Assembly (NCBI RefSeq): GCF_036014015.1
Contig: NZ_CP107905.1
Coordinates: 6,262,001 to 6,326,000 of the forward strand
Length of the DNA: 64,000 bases
Direction of reading: 5' to 3'
DNA from: Streptomyces sp. NBC_00457
GTDB taxonomy: Bacteria > Actinomycetota > Actinomycetes > Streptomycetales > Streptomycetaceae
Shown here: positions 23,875 to 31,460 of the stretch, one piece after another
Numbering within the stretch: position 1 is the first letter of the stretch
Layout: every line of letters begins with the position of its first letter
Notes under the pieces: generated by a model
Told to the model about the DNA's origin: nothing
Database searches by the model: none
The model's input: only the letters and a program-made list of their open reading frames with translations
Translations under genes and position numbers: made by a program

Positions 23875-23904
23875 GCGGTGCTCTATCCCCTGAGCTACGA
23901 AGGC
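23832..23904 (-). tRNA. tRNA-Arg(CCT)
   Basis: Minus-strand sequence starts GCCTTCGTAGCTCAGGGGAT. The anticodon loop is CTCCTAA (anticodon CCU), the T-arm GCAGGTTCGAATCCTGC, and the acceptor GCCTTCG/CGGGGGC with two wobble pairs and discriminator A. CCA is not encoded. Its 3' 44 bp serve as an integration site (repeat at 22693). A 7-bp dyad GGATCTC-CGT-GAGATCC (23907-23923) lies just upstream of the 5' end. Confidence 0.93.
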
Positions 23905-24078
23905 GAGGATCTCCGTGAGATCCGGCGACCAGCCTAGCGGATAAGGGATCGGCAGTGGGCAGGCCCTCGTTTCCGCAGGAGGCTCGGCTCCGGGGCCGGA
24001 TGCCACCGCCGACGCCCGCTGCCCCCGCCCGCCACCCCGAGGCCCCCGCCCCCTGCCAACGCCCCGCCACGCACGCCC

Positions 24079-24957
24079 CTAACCGACCCGCTGCATAGCC
24101 TTCCGATGCCGTTCCGCCATCGTGGATCCGGACTCGCGGCGGGCCATTCTCCGCAGTACGGGCGGTGCGAGGAGTAGCCCGGCGACTGCCCAGGCGCCCA
24201 GTACCCCCGCTGTCTCCAGGTGCCGCCAGGATTCGCCGAGTTCGGCGGCGACCGCGTCGGCCGGGAGGAGGGCCGAGCGGAGGCCGAGGCCGAGCCAGTA
24301 GACGGGGAAGATCTGGCCGACGGTCTGGAGCCAGTCGGGCAGCTTCGAGAGGGGGAAGTAGATTCCGGAGATCACGATGAGGCCCATGACCGGAAGCATC
24401 AGCAGGCCGATGGTGCGCGGGCTGTCGACGAGGGAGCCGATGACGGCGCCGATGGGCAGGGTGGCCAGGAGGCCCAGCGGTACCACCCAGAGCAGCGTCA
24501 GCCATGCTCCGCCGCCCTGCCGGGCAACGTCATCGACGAGGAACACGCCGGCGGCGAGGGCGAGTCCCATGGAGACGAGTGCCGTACCCGACACCATGAC
24601 GATCTTGCCGACCAGGTGGCCGACCATGCCGTGAGGCACGGACTTGGCCCGCAGCAGGGTGCCGTCCTCGCGCTCGGTGGCCAGGAGCTGCGCGGTGGTC
24701 ATCATGCCGGTGAAGGCGAGCGTCATGCCCACCATGCTCGGCAGCATGAACGCGCCGACCGAGATGCCGGCACCCTCCAGCCGATCGTCCCTGACCAGGA
24801 ACAGCGGCACGACGAGCAGGACCGTCCAGATGGTGTATCCGAACACGTCCTGGCCGGTGGTGAAGGTCTGCCGGAGTTCTATGCAGCCACGCCGCACTCC
24901 CGCTCTCGCTGCGTGCCACACCGGACTCATCGGACTCATCCGACTCATCGGACTCAT
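24079..24957 (-). CDS. ABC-2 type exporter, membrane subunit
   Basis: 292 residues with six predicted membrane segments, e.g. 'YTIWTVLLVVPLFLV', 'SVGAFMLPSMVGMTLAFTGM', 'VVPLGLLATLPIGAVIGSLV' and 'LLMLPVMGLIVISGIYF'. 'EREDGTLLRAKSVPHGMVGH' is the family's cytoplasmic coupling region. The start overlaps the ATPase stop by one base (TGATG). The N-terminus carries a 9-bp tandem repeat (MSPMSRMSPMSP, 24925-24957). Together with the ATPase it forms a DrrAB-like exporter for drugs or lipids. Confidence 0.85.
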   Translation of the reverse strand: MSPMSRMSPMSPVWHAARAGVRRGCIELRQTFTTGQDVFGYTIWTVLLVVPLFLVRDDRLEGAGISVGAFMLPSMVGMTLAFTGMMTTAQLLATEREDGTLLRAKSVPHGMVGHLVGKIVMVSGTALVSMGLALAAGVFLVDDVARQGGGAWLTLLWVVPLGLLATLPIGAVIGSLVDSPRTIGLLMLPVMGLIVISGIYFPLSKLPDWLQTVGQIFPVYWLGLGLRSALLPADAVAAELGESWRHLETAGVLGAWAVAGLLLAPPVLRRMARRESGSTMAERHRKAMQRVG

Positions 24958-25925
24958 CACGATCCCTCTCCGAAGGCCTGTGCCGCGCGCTCGCCGGAGA
25001 CGCTCCCCGCCTCCGATTCGCGCACCATCGTCAGGTAGGTGTCCTCCAGGCTCGCCCGGCGCACCTCCAGCCCGCCGATCGCCTCGCCGTGCTCCTCGAA
25101 CAGCCGGCGGACGAAGGGGGTCGGCTCGGCCGTCGCCTGCTCGTAGGGCTTCCCGTCCAGGGTCCAGCGCACGGTGGCCTCGGCCGATGCCTGCCGGGAC
25201 AGCTCCTCGGCGGGGCCGTCGGCCACGATGCGGCCACCGGCCAGGATGAGGATCCGGTCGGCGAGCTTCTCCGCCTCGGCAAGGTCGTGCGTGGTCAGCA
25301 GAACGGTGGTGTTCTCGTCCGCCAGCCCGCGCACCAGGCCGTGGAACTCGTTCTTGGCCTCCGGGTCCAGACCGGCCGCCGGCTCGTCCAGGAACAGCAG
25401 CTCGGGTCGGCCCACAAGGCCGATGGCCACGTCGAACCGTCTGCGCTGCCCGCCCGACAGGGTCCCCACCCGTTTGTTCGCCTGCTCGGTGAGCCCCACG
25501 GCGGCGATGAGGTCGTCGATGTCCCACGGCCGCCGTACGAGGGGGGCGGAGTACGGCGCGTAGTACGAACCCAGCTGGACCAGCAGCTCCCGCACCCGCC
25601 ACTTGCCGTGGTCGCGCCAGGACTGCAACACGATGCCCAGGCGCGCACGCCACCGTTCGTCCCCGCGCGCCGGATCGGTGCCGAGGACGGTCACGTCACC
25701 GGCCGAGCGCATCCGGAAGCCTTCCAGGATCTCGATCGTGGTCGTCTTGCCCGCGCCGTTCGGGCCGAGCAGTACGACGACTTCCCCTCGACGGGCCGTG
25801 AAGCCGACCCCCTTCAGTACGTCCTGGGTGCGGTAGCGCATCCGCAGATCGCGTACGTCGATGACCGTGTCGGTCTGCGGTGGTGGACTGCTCCCGGACC
25901 CGGACAGGGCGTGAGCGGTCTTCAT
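24957..25925 (-). CDS. ABC-2 type exporter, ATPase subunit
   Basis: 322 residues. Walker A 'LLGPNGAGKTTTIEILEGF', Q-loop 'LGIVLQS', signature 'GTLSGGQRRRFDVAIGL', Walker B 'LLFLDEPAAGLDP', H-loop 'LLTTHDLAEAE'. The ~75-residue C-terminal extension is as in DrrA/NodI-like proteins. It is coupled to the membrane subunit downstream. A pair of TTACCT direct repeats at 26020-26036 lies in its promoter region. The substrate is unknown; no resistance or biosynthesis neighbours are visible. Confidence 0.9.
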   Translation of the reverse strand: MKTAHALSGSGSSPPPQTDTVIDVRDLRMRYRTQDVLKGVGFTARRGEVVVLLGPNGAGKTTTIEILEGFRMRSAGDVTVLGTDPARGDERWRARLGIVLQSWRDHGKWRVRELLVQLGSYYAPYSAPLVRRPWDIDDLIAAVGLTEQANKRVGTLSGGQRRRFDVAIGLVGRPELLFLDEPAAGLDPEAKNEFHGLVRGLADENTTVLLTTHDLAEAEKLADRILILAGGRIVADGPAEELSRQASAEATVRWTLDGKPYEQATAEPTPFVRRLFEEHGEAIGGLEVRRASLEDTYLTMVRESEAGSVSGERAAQAFGEGS

Positions 25926-26019
25926 AAGTGTTCCCCCGGTCAGTCTGTCTTCTCCTGGTCGTCCCCTTTGGCATCAGGGGCCGAAGGCCGCGCCGATGGG
26001 CCCTACCCGGGCGAACACA

Positions 26020-26036
26020 TTACCTAACGTTTACCT
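26020..26036. promoter_or_regulatory. Direct repeat TTACCT-N5-TTACCT upstream of the ABC exporter
   Basis: Two TTACCT hexamers 11 bp apart (one helical turn), with AACGTT between, lie 95-111 bp upstream of the ATPase start. The spacing suits a dimeric regulator binding one DNA face. The regulator is unknown. Confidence 0.35.
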
Positions 26037-26061
26037 GCGCGCCGATACATGAGAGCGGCTG

Positions 26062-26086
26062 CCGGCGCCACCCGACGTGGCGCCGG
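26062..26086. terminator. Hairpin terminator of the binding-protein gene
   Basis: CCGGCGCCAC / GTGGCGCCGG, 10-bp perfect stem and 5-nt loop, extended by AGCGG/CCGCT outside. It is directly downstream of the lipoprotein gene stop at 26104 (minus strand). Confidence 0.8.
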
Positions 26087-26103
26087 AACCGCTGCCCTCA
26101 CCG

Positions 26104-27108
26104 TCAGCGCGTCCCCTTCGCCGCGAAGTCGGCGACCTGGTCGACGTTGTCCTTGGTGATGAAGGCCGGTCCGGTGAGGACGGGGGCGGTGCCGCCGCCG
26201 CTGAAGTTGCCGTTGGTCTTGTAGAGCCAGAGGGCGTCGACGGACAGGTAGCCCTGGAGGTAGGGCTGTTGGTCGACGGCGAATTCGACCGTGCCGTCCT
26301 GGACGGCCTTGACGAGATCCTTGTTGAGGTCGAACGTCGCGACCTTGGCGTCGGTGCCCGCGTCGGACACGGACTGCACGGCGGTGAGGGCGATCGGGGC
26401 GCCGAGGGTGACCACCTGGTCGATGGAGCTGTCCTGCTTGAGCTTGGCGGTGATCGTCGACTTCACGGACGGCATGTCGGTGCCGTTGACGTAGAGGGTG
26501 TCGGTCTTGCCCTTGAACCCCTTTTTCAGGCCGGCGCAGCGGGCCTCCAGGGCGACCTGCCCCTGTTCCTGGATGACACAGACGGCGTGCTTCGCGCCGA
26601 GCTCGTTGAGGCGCTCGCCGAAGGCCTGGCCGGCGATGTTCTCGTCCTGGCCGAAGTACTCGAGCATGCCGAGCTCCTTCCAGTTGCCGACACCGGAGTT
26701 GAAGCCGACGACCGGGATGCCGGCCGACTGGGCCTTGGCCACCACGTCCTTCATGGCTTCCGGCTTGGCGGCGGTGAGGGCGATGCCGTCGACCTTCTGG
26801 TCGATGGCGTTCTGCACGAGGTTGGCCTGGTTGCCGGCGCTGGGATCGCTGGAGTAGACGAGCTTGATGTTGTCCTTGGCGGCGGCGGCCTGGGCGCCCT
26901 TGCGGATGAGGTCCCAGAACGTGTCGCCGGGTGACGCGTGGGTGATCATGGCCACCGTCATCCGGGGGGTGTTCGCCTTGCCCGCCGAGGCGGCCGCGCC
27001 CTCTTCCTCGGACTTCTTGCCGCCCGAGCTGCTGGAGCAGCCCGCGGCGAACAGGACGCCGGCCAGAGCGGTGGCGGTGAGTGTGGCGGCTCGTTGGTGT
27101 CTGCGCAT
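26104..27108 (-). CDS. Periplasmic-type sugar-binding lipoprotein (RbsB-like), orphan
   Basis: 334 residues from the ATG preceded by AGGGG. Lipoprotein signal with lipobox 'LFAAGCSSSSGG'. The mature part is a type-I periplasmic-binding fold: 'MTVAMITHASPGDTFWDLIR', 'QKVDGIALTAAKPEAMKDVV', 'IPVVGFNSGVGNWKELGML' and 'QPYLQGYLSVDALWLYKTNG'. This resembles ribose/xylose/inositol-binding proteins. No permease or ATPase is adjacent, so it either serves a distant transporter or acts as a sensor. A long palindrome lies in its promoter (27137-27171). Confidence 0.88.
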   Translation of the reverse strand: MRRHQRAATLTATALAGVLFAAGCSSSSGGKKSEEEGAAASAGKANTPRMTVAMITHASPGDTFWDLIRKGAQAAAAKDNIKLVYSSDPSAGNQANLVQNAIDQKVDGIALTAAKPEAMKDVVAKAQSAGIPVVGFNSGVGNWKELGMLEYFGQDENIAGQAFGERLNELGAKHAVCVIQEQGQVALEARCAGLKKGFKGKTDTLYVNGTDMPSVKSTITAKLKQDSSIDQVVTLGAPIALTAVQSVSDAGTDAKVATFDLNKDLVKAVQDGTVEFAVDQQPYLQGYLSVDALWLYKTNGNFSGGGTAPVLTGPAFITKDNVDQVADFAAKGTR

Positions 27109-27136
27109 GTCCCCTGCACCTCGCTGTGCGGTCCGG

Positions 27137-27171
27137 GGCACTAGAGCGCTTTATTAGCGCGCTCTAGTGCC
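27137..27171. promoter_or_regulatory. 13+13 bp perfect palindrome upstream of the binding-protein gene
   Basis: GGCACTAGAGCGC (27137-27149) and GCGCTCTAGTGCC (27159-27171) are perfectly complementary around an AT-rich 9-nt centre (TTTATTAGC). The near end lies 29 bp upstream of the start codon. Read on the minus strand the centre contains GCTAATAAA, so the palindrome would cover a -10 region: an operator rather than a terminator is favoured. Confidence 0.6.
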
Positions 27172-27262
27172 AAGTGCCACGTACTATGAGGCCGCCCCGG
27201 AGGGCTGTCAATGGATATGTCAGGACGTCTCTACAAGGGCTGAAGGGGAGGGTGCGTGCTTC

Positions 27263-28948
27263 TCACGCAGCCGACACCCGCGTGAACCTCCCCGCCACAT
27301 GCAGGTCCGCCTCGATGCCCGCCGCCGTCGCCCTCAGCTCGGGCAGGATGTCGTGGACGCATTCGTCGGCGGTGTGCCGGGCCGCGTGCATCGCGACGTT
27401 CACCGCGGCCACCACCCGGCCCGTGCGGTCACGGACCGGTACCGCGATGGAGCGCAGGCCCTCCTCCAGCTCCTCGTCGACCAGGGCGTAGCCCTGCGCA
27501 CGGACCTCGTCCAGGGTCGCGGAGAGCGCCGCGGGGTCCGTGACCGTGCGCGGGGTCAGCGCCTTCAACTCGCCGAGCACACGCGCCTGTTCAGGTACGT
27601 CGGCGAGCATCACCCGCCCCATCGAGGTCGCGTACGCCGGCAGCCGCGTCCCCACCGTGATGTTGACGCTCATCACCCGGATCGTGGCCACCCTGGCCGT
27701 GTACTGGATCTCCTCGCCCGACGGTGACAGGACGGCCAGTGACGCCGACTCGTGGACCCGGGTGGAGAGGTCGGCGAGGTGCGGGGTCGCGATCTGGGAG
27801 AGGGTCGTGCGGGAGAGGGGCGGAAAGCCCAGGGAGAGGACTCGCGGGGTGAGCGTGAACGTGCGGTGCGGAGCCGGCCGTACCAGCCCCAGATGCTCGT
27901 AGGTGATCAGCGCCCGGCGGGCCGTCGCCCGTGCCAGGCCCGTCGCCTTCGCGACCTCCGTCAGGGTCAGCTCCGCGCGGCCCTCACCGAAGGCCGTCAG
28001 GACGGTCAGGCCGCGGGCCAGGGATTCCACGAACTCCCTCCCCAGCTCCTGCTTCGACGCCCCCGTCCAGGTCGCAAGGCCCGACGGCGGCGCGGCCGGC
28101 TCCGGCGGCGGGGACTCGCGCAGTTCGCGTTCCATGTCCGTCACCGCCGCCCGCAGCCGGGGCAGGAGCGTGTCGCGCAGGCCGGCGGCGGTGTGGCGGC
28201 TGGTGTGGCTCACCACGCTTGCCACACAGGCGACTTGGCCGGTGCGCGGATCGCGTACGGGTGCGGCCACCGCGACCAGGCCCGGTTCGATCAGCTGGTC
28301 GTCCAGCGCCCAGCCGTCCGCCGCCGCCTGTGCCGCCCGCTGCTCGAACTCCTCGTCGGGGTGGGGGTGTTCGCGTGGTGGTACGGCGGGAAAGGCACGG
28401 TCCTGCGGGTCCGCCGCCCGGCGTGCGCGCCAGCGTGTCCAGTCGTCGTCGCTCCACTCGGCGGCGAACAGCGGTCCTGGCGCGGTGCGTTCGGCCGGGA
28501 GGAGGTCGCCGATGCGGAAGCTGAGGGACATCGCGCGGCGGCGGGTGGCCTGGTGGATGAAGCGGATGCCGTCGCGGTCGCCCACCGCGAGCGACACCGA
28601 CTCGTCGAGTTCGTCGGCGAGTTCGTCGGCGCGGGCGGCGAGGAGGGCCGGCAGGCGCAGGGCGGACAGATAGGCGTTGCCCAGTTCCATCAGGCGCGGG
28701 GTGAGGACCGCGTCCCGGCCGTCGAGACGGACGTACCCCATGCGCGCGAGCGTCGAGGTGATCCGGTCGATGGTGGAGCGAGCGAGTCCGGTGGCCCGTT
28801 CCAGCCCGCTCGGGCTCAGCGTGCCGCCCGCCTCGGTCAGGTGCCGCAGCACGGCGATCCCCCGCATCAGCGGGGTGACCGCCTCGGCCGGTACGGCGTC
28901 GGGCTGGCCGGTCGCCCCGAGGGCGGCGGTCGTGGTGTTCGCGGGCAT
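27263..28948 (-). CDS. Double IclR regulator (two complete IclR units in one chain)
   Basis: 561 residues, about twice the normal ~260. Unit 1: winged helix 'LSPSGLERATGLARSTIDRI' (residues ~40-90) plus an effector-binding domain containing 'ESVSLAVGDRDGIRFIHQAT'. Unit 2 from ~residue 305: 'LTLTEVAKATGLARATARRA' plus 'ESASLAVLSPSGEEIQYTAR' and 'LRSIAVPVRDRTGRVVAAVN'. Unit 2 is like PcaU/PobR-type aromatic-acid regulators. It lies 154 bp upstream of the binding-lipoprotein gene on the same strand, so regulation of that gene is possible. One chain may act as a covalent dimer. Confidence 0.85.
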   Translation of the reverse strand: MPANTTTAALGATGQPDAVPAEAVTPLMRGIAVLRHLTEAGGTLSPSGLERATGLARSTIDRITSTLARMGYVRLDGRDAVLTPRLMELGNAYLSALRLPALLAARADELADELDESVSLAVGDRDGIRFIHQATRRRAMSLSFRIGDLLPAERTAPGPLFAAEWSDDDWTRWRARRAADPQDRAFPAVPPREHPHPDEEFEQRAAQAAADGWALDDQLIEPGLVAVAAPVRDPRTGQVACVASVVSHTSRHTAAGLRDTLLPRLRAAVTDMERELRESPPPEPAAPPSGLATWTGASKQELGREFVESLARGLTVLTAFGEGRAELTLTEVAKATGLARATARRALITYEHLGLVRPAPHRTFTLTPRVLSLGFPPLSRTTLSQIATPHLADLSTRVHESASLAVLSPSGEEIQYTARVATIRVMSVNITVGTRLPAYATSMGRVMLADVPEQARVLGELKALTPRTVTDPAALSATLDEVRAQGYALVDEELEEGLRSIAVPVRDRTGRVVAAVNVAMHAARHTADECVHDILPELRATAAGIEADLHVAGRFTRVSAA

Positions 28949-29035
28949 CGGCTCTCCGGTACGGCGGTCGCGGCAGCCCTACGGTAATCCGCGGCGTTTC
29001 CTCCGGCCCGCAGGCGGAGAGTGCCGCGATGGGTG

Positions 29036-29096
29036 GTCGGTCGTCTGCGGGTTCGTCGTGGCTGGTCGCGCAGTTCCCCGCGCCCCTTGAGGGCGC
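29036..29096 (+). repeat. Interspersed ~61-bp Streptomyces repeat, copy 1
   Basis: Contains TCTGCGGGTTCGTCGTGGCT, GGTCGCGCAGTTCCCCGCGC and CCCTTGAGGGCGC. It is closely similar to 37501-37563 and, inverted, to 33146-33208. It sits just 3' of the M6 protease gene. The GCGCCC...GGGCGC end can form a short hairpin. Confidence 0.8.
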
Positions 29097-29115
29097 TGCA
29101 AGCGCCCCAAGCCCT

Positions 29116-30420
29116 TCACTTCCGCGTCGGCCTCGGCCCCCGTGTCACCCGGACCTGATGCTCCCCGCCCGGATCCGCGTCCGTCACCGCGATCCGGATG
29201 TCGTGGCGGGGGTCGCGGAAGTCCTCGCCCGGGGTGAAGGGTGCGTCGGAGAGTTCTGCGTGGACGTTCGGGCTGCGGGTGCAGCCGCCGCTGTCTCGGC
29301 GTGAGTCGTACACCGTCACCGGTCCCCGGCCGGTGTCCACGGTCGCGTCGACCTTGTAGATCAGGACGCCGGGGCGGCAGACCGCTTCGTCGTTGCCGCT
29401 GCGGGTGCGCAGCTCGAGCGCGTAGCCGGTGCGGGCGTCGAGCGGGACGAAGACCAGCTTGGGGCCGCCCGCGCGGGACAGGGGGGTGAGCGTGTGGTCG
29501 CTGGTGCCGGGGTCGGCCGCGCAGCTGACCTGGGCGGCGTCCAGCCAGCCCAGTTTCCATTTGTGCCAGCCGAGGAAGTCGTTGTTGGCGCCCCAGTCCT
29601 CGCTCATGATGTCCCAGTGGCCGACAGCGGCCCCGCCTTCCTGGGTGTAGAGGTCGGGCAGGCCGAAGACATGGCCGTTCTCGTGGGGCAGGACGCGGTA
29701 GCCGGTCTTGCCGTAGGTGCCGGAGCCGTCGTCCTGGCGGGAGTAGACGAAGGACGCGTTCGCCACCGGCCTGCCGTCCGCGACGGGTGCCTCGGTGTTG
29801 CCTGCGAAGGTCACCGACAGGACGGTGTCAAGGGCGGAGGGGCCGGCGTTCGGGGTGATCAGCACGTTCAGGAAGTCGTACGACGTGAAGTCGACCTTGG
29901 GATCGGCGGCGGCGACGAGGTCCTGGACCAGGTCGCGGTAGCCGGGGTCGAAGGGGGCGCCGCGTTCTATGCCGTACGCCCGGAACGGCTTCGGCATGCG
30001 CAGCCACTGGCGTATGGGCGTGTCGGGGCGGTAGTCCAGGCGGCCGTAGGAACTGGTCCGGAACCATTCCCGGGTCTGCGGGAAGAACTCGGCGTAGCGG
30101 TCGAGCGCGGTGCCCTGGCCGGGCGCGTCGGAGAAGTCGATCATGAGGGTGAGGGCGCGGACGGTGCCGGTGGAGCGGGAGTAGCCGCGAGGGGTCGGGA
30201 CGCCCTCCGACATCTGGACCTGGGGTCCGCCGGTGATCATGCAGGGGCCGTGGGCGGCGGAGCGGGCCAGGGCGATCGAGCCGGCGCCGGCCGTCGTGGA
30301 GGTCGCCGCCAGGTGCCCCGTACCGGCCGCGTTGCTGACCGTGAAGGTCAGGACGGTCACGGACGCGAGGGCGGCCAGGCGGCGCGGGCGTATCCGACGG
30401 GTGGCGGTCGGCTGCGGCAT
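29116..30420 (-). CDS. Secreted M6-family metalloprotease (immune inhibitor A-like)
   Basis: 434 residues from the ATG with AAGGGGG RBS. The N-terminus is arginine-rich, then a hydrophobic segment 'LAALASVTVLTFTVSNAAG', a Sec-type signal. The zinc motif is 'VLPHENGHVFGLPDLY' (HExxH with downstream GLPD), and 'GHWDIMSEDWGANNDFLGW' is the conserved Met-turn region of M6 enzymes. Four Cys in the mature part suggest disulfides. The substrate is probably extracellular protein. A perfect CRP-like site lies 124-139 bp upstream, hinting at Crp control of this developmental or nutritional protease. Confidence 0.88.
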   Translation of the reverse strand: MPQPTATRRIRPRRLAALASVTVLTFTVSNAAGTGHLAATSTTAGAGSIALARSAAHGPCMITGGPQVQMSEGVPTPRGYSRSTGTVRALTLMIDFSDAPGQGTALDRYAEFFPQTREWFRTSSYGRLDYRPDTPIRQWLRMPKPFRAYGIERGAPFDPGYRDLVQDLVAAADPKVDFTSYDFLNVLITPNAGPSALDTVLSVTFAGNTEAPVADGRPVANASFVYSRQDDGSGTYGKTGYRVLPHENGHVFGLPDLYTQEGGAAVGHWDIMSEDWGANNDFLGWHKWKLGWLDAAQVSCAADPGTSDHTLTPLSRAGGPKLVFVPLDARTGYALELRTRSGNDEAVCRPGVLIYKVDATVDTGRGPVTVYDSRRDSGGCTRSPNVHAELSDAPFTPGEDFRDPRHDIRIAVTDADPGGEHQVRVTRGPRPTRK

Positions 30421-30543
30421 GCACGGCCCCCTTCGCTCCGGGCAGCCGCAGGTCACGGACTGCGCCCTTTCGATCACCCTGGGGCGGGGGGCGGGGCGGG
30501 CGCGCGCTGGAGGGGCCGAACGTGCGTTTCCCGCCGGTAGGGA

Positions 30544-30559
30544 TGTGACTCAGGTCACA
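30544..30559. promoter_or_regulatory. Perfect CRP-like site TGTGA-N6-TCACA
   Basis: TGTGACTCAGGTCACA fits both the enterobacterial CRP consensus and the GTG-N6-GNCAC motif reported for Streptomyces Crp. It lies between the divergent protease (start 30420) and TetR (start 30676) genes, nearly midway. Confidence 0.6.
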
Positions 30560-30586
30560 GGAAGATTCTTCGAGGGCGGGAAATAA

Positions 30587-30645
30587 CCGGGGATCGTTTC
30601 CCCGTTTAGACCTGTGTCCGCGCGAAACGGGGAGCGCTTCCCCGG
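30587..30645. promoter_or_regulatory. Pair of inverted 21-bp operator-like sites
   Basis: CCGGGGATCGTTTCCCCGTTT (30587-30607) and AAACGGGGAGCGCTTCCCCG plus G (30625-30645) are inverted copies with 16 of 21 bases matching, and each is itself a dyad (GGGGA...TCCCC). They lie 30-90 bp upstream of the TetR start: likely autoregulatory operators. Confidence 0.6.
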
Positions 30646-30675
30646 ATCGCACCAGAGTCCATCGAGGAGTACGCC

Positions 30676-31323
30676 GTGCAGACCGCGACCCCCGTGCAGA
30701 AGAAGGTGACCCGGCCGCGCGCCGACGCCCTGCGCAACCGGGAGCGGATCGTCACCGCCGCCCGCGAGATGTTCACCGAGTTCGGCCCTGATGTGCCGCT
30801 CGATGAGATCGCCCGCCGGGCCGGCGTCGGCAATGCCACGGTGTACCGCAACTTCCCCGACCGCGAGGCGCTGGTCCGCGAGGTCGTCTGCTCGGTCATG
30901 GACCGTACGGCAGAGGCCGCGCACCAGGCGCTCGCGGAGACCGGGGATGCCTTCGAGGCGCTGGAGCGCTTCGTGCACGCCGCCGCCGACGAGCGGATCA
31001 GCGCGCTGTGCCCGATGATCTCCAGCGCCTTCGACCAGCACCACCCCGACCTGGTGGCGGCGCGGGAACGGGTCGAGCAGCTCATCGCAGAGGTCATGGA
31101 GCGTGCCCAGAAGGCGGGCCAGCTCCGTTCCGATGTGGCCGTCGGCGACGTGATGCTCGCCGTGGCCCAGCTCAGCCGGCCCCCGGCCGGTGTCGGCTGT
31201 ATGAGCCTCGACCGCTTCGTCCACCGGCACCTGCAGCTCTTCCTGGACGGACTGCGGGCTCCGGCCCGCTCGGTCCTGCCGGGGGTGGCATCGACGATGG
31301 AGGACCTGCGGAGCCCAGCCTGA
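30676..31323 (+). CDS. TetR-family regulator of the adjacent MFS exporter
   Basis: 215 residues from GTG (GAGGAG RBS at 30664-30669). HTH region 'RERIVTAAREMFTEFGPDV', 'PLDEIARRAGVGNATVYRNF' and 'PDREALVREVV'. The C-terminal domain 'ISALCPMISSAFDQHHPDL' is of the TetR_C type found with EmrB/QacA exporters. The MFS gene follows 137 bp downstream in the same direction, the usual repressor-pump arrangement. Two 21-bp dyads upstream are its likely operators. Confidence 0.92.
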   Translation: MQTATPVQKKVTRPRADALRNRERIVTAAREMFTEFGPDVPLDEIARRAGVGNATVYRNFPDREALVREVVCSVMDRTAEAAHQALAETGDAFEALERFVHAAADERISALCPMISSAFDQHHPDLVAARERVEQLIAEVMERAQKAGQLRSDVAVGDVMLAVAQLSRPPAGVGCMSLDRFVHRHLQLFLDGLRAPARSVLPGVASTMEDLRSPA

Positions 31324-31460
31324 CCGATTAGTTCAGCGCCTCGCGCCAGTCAGTCACGACACACAGCTTCCGGCCGTCAGTGACGACGAGCCGTTCCCTA
31401 GACCAGTCGTTCCCTTACTTCACCGTTTTTCCGTCCCGAAGTCCCGAAGTGGGTATCCCC

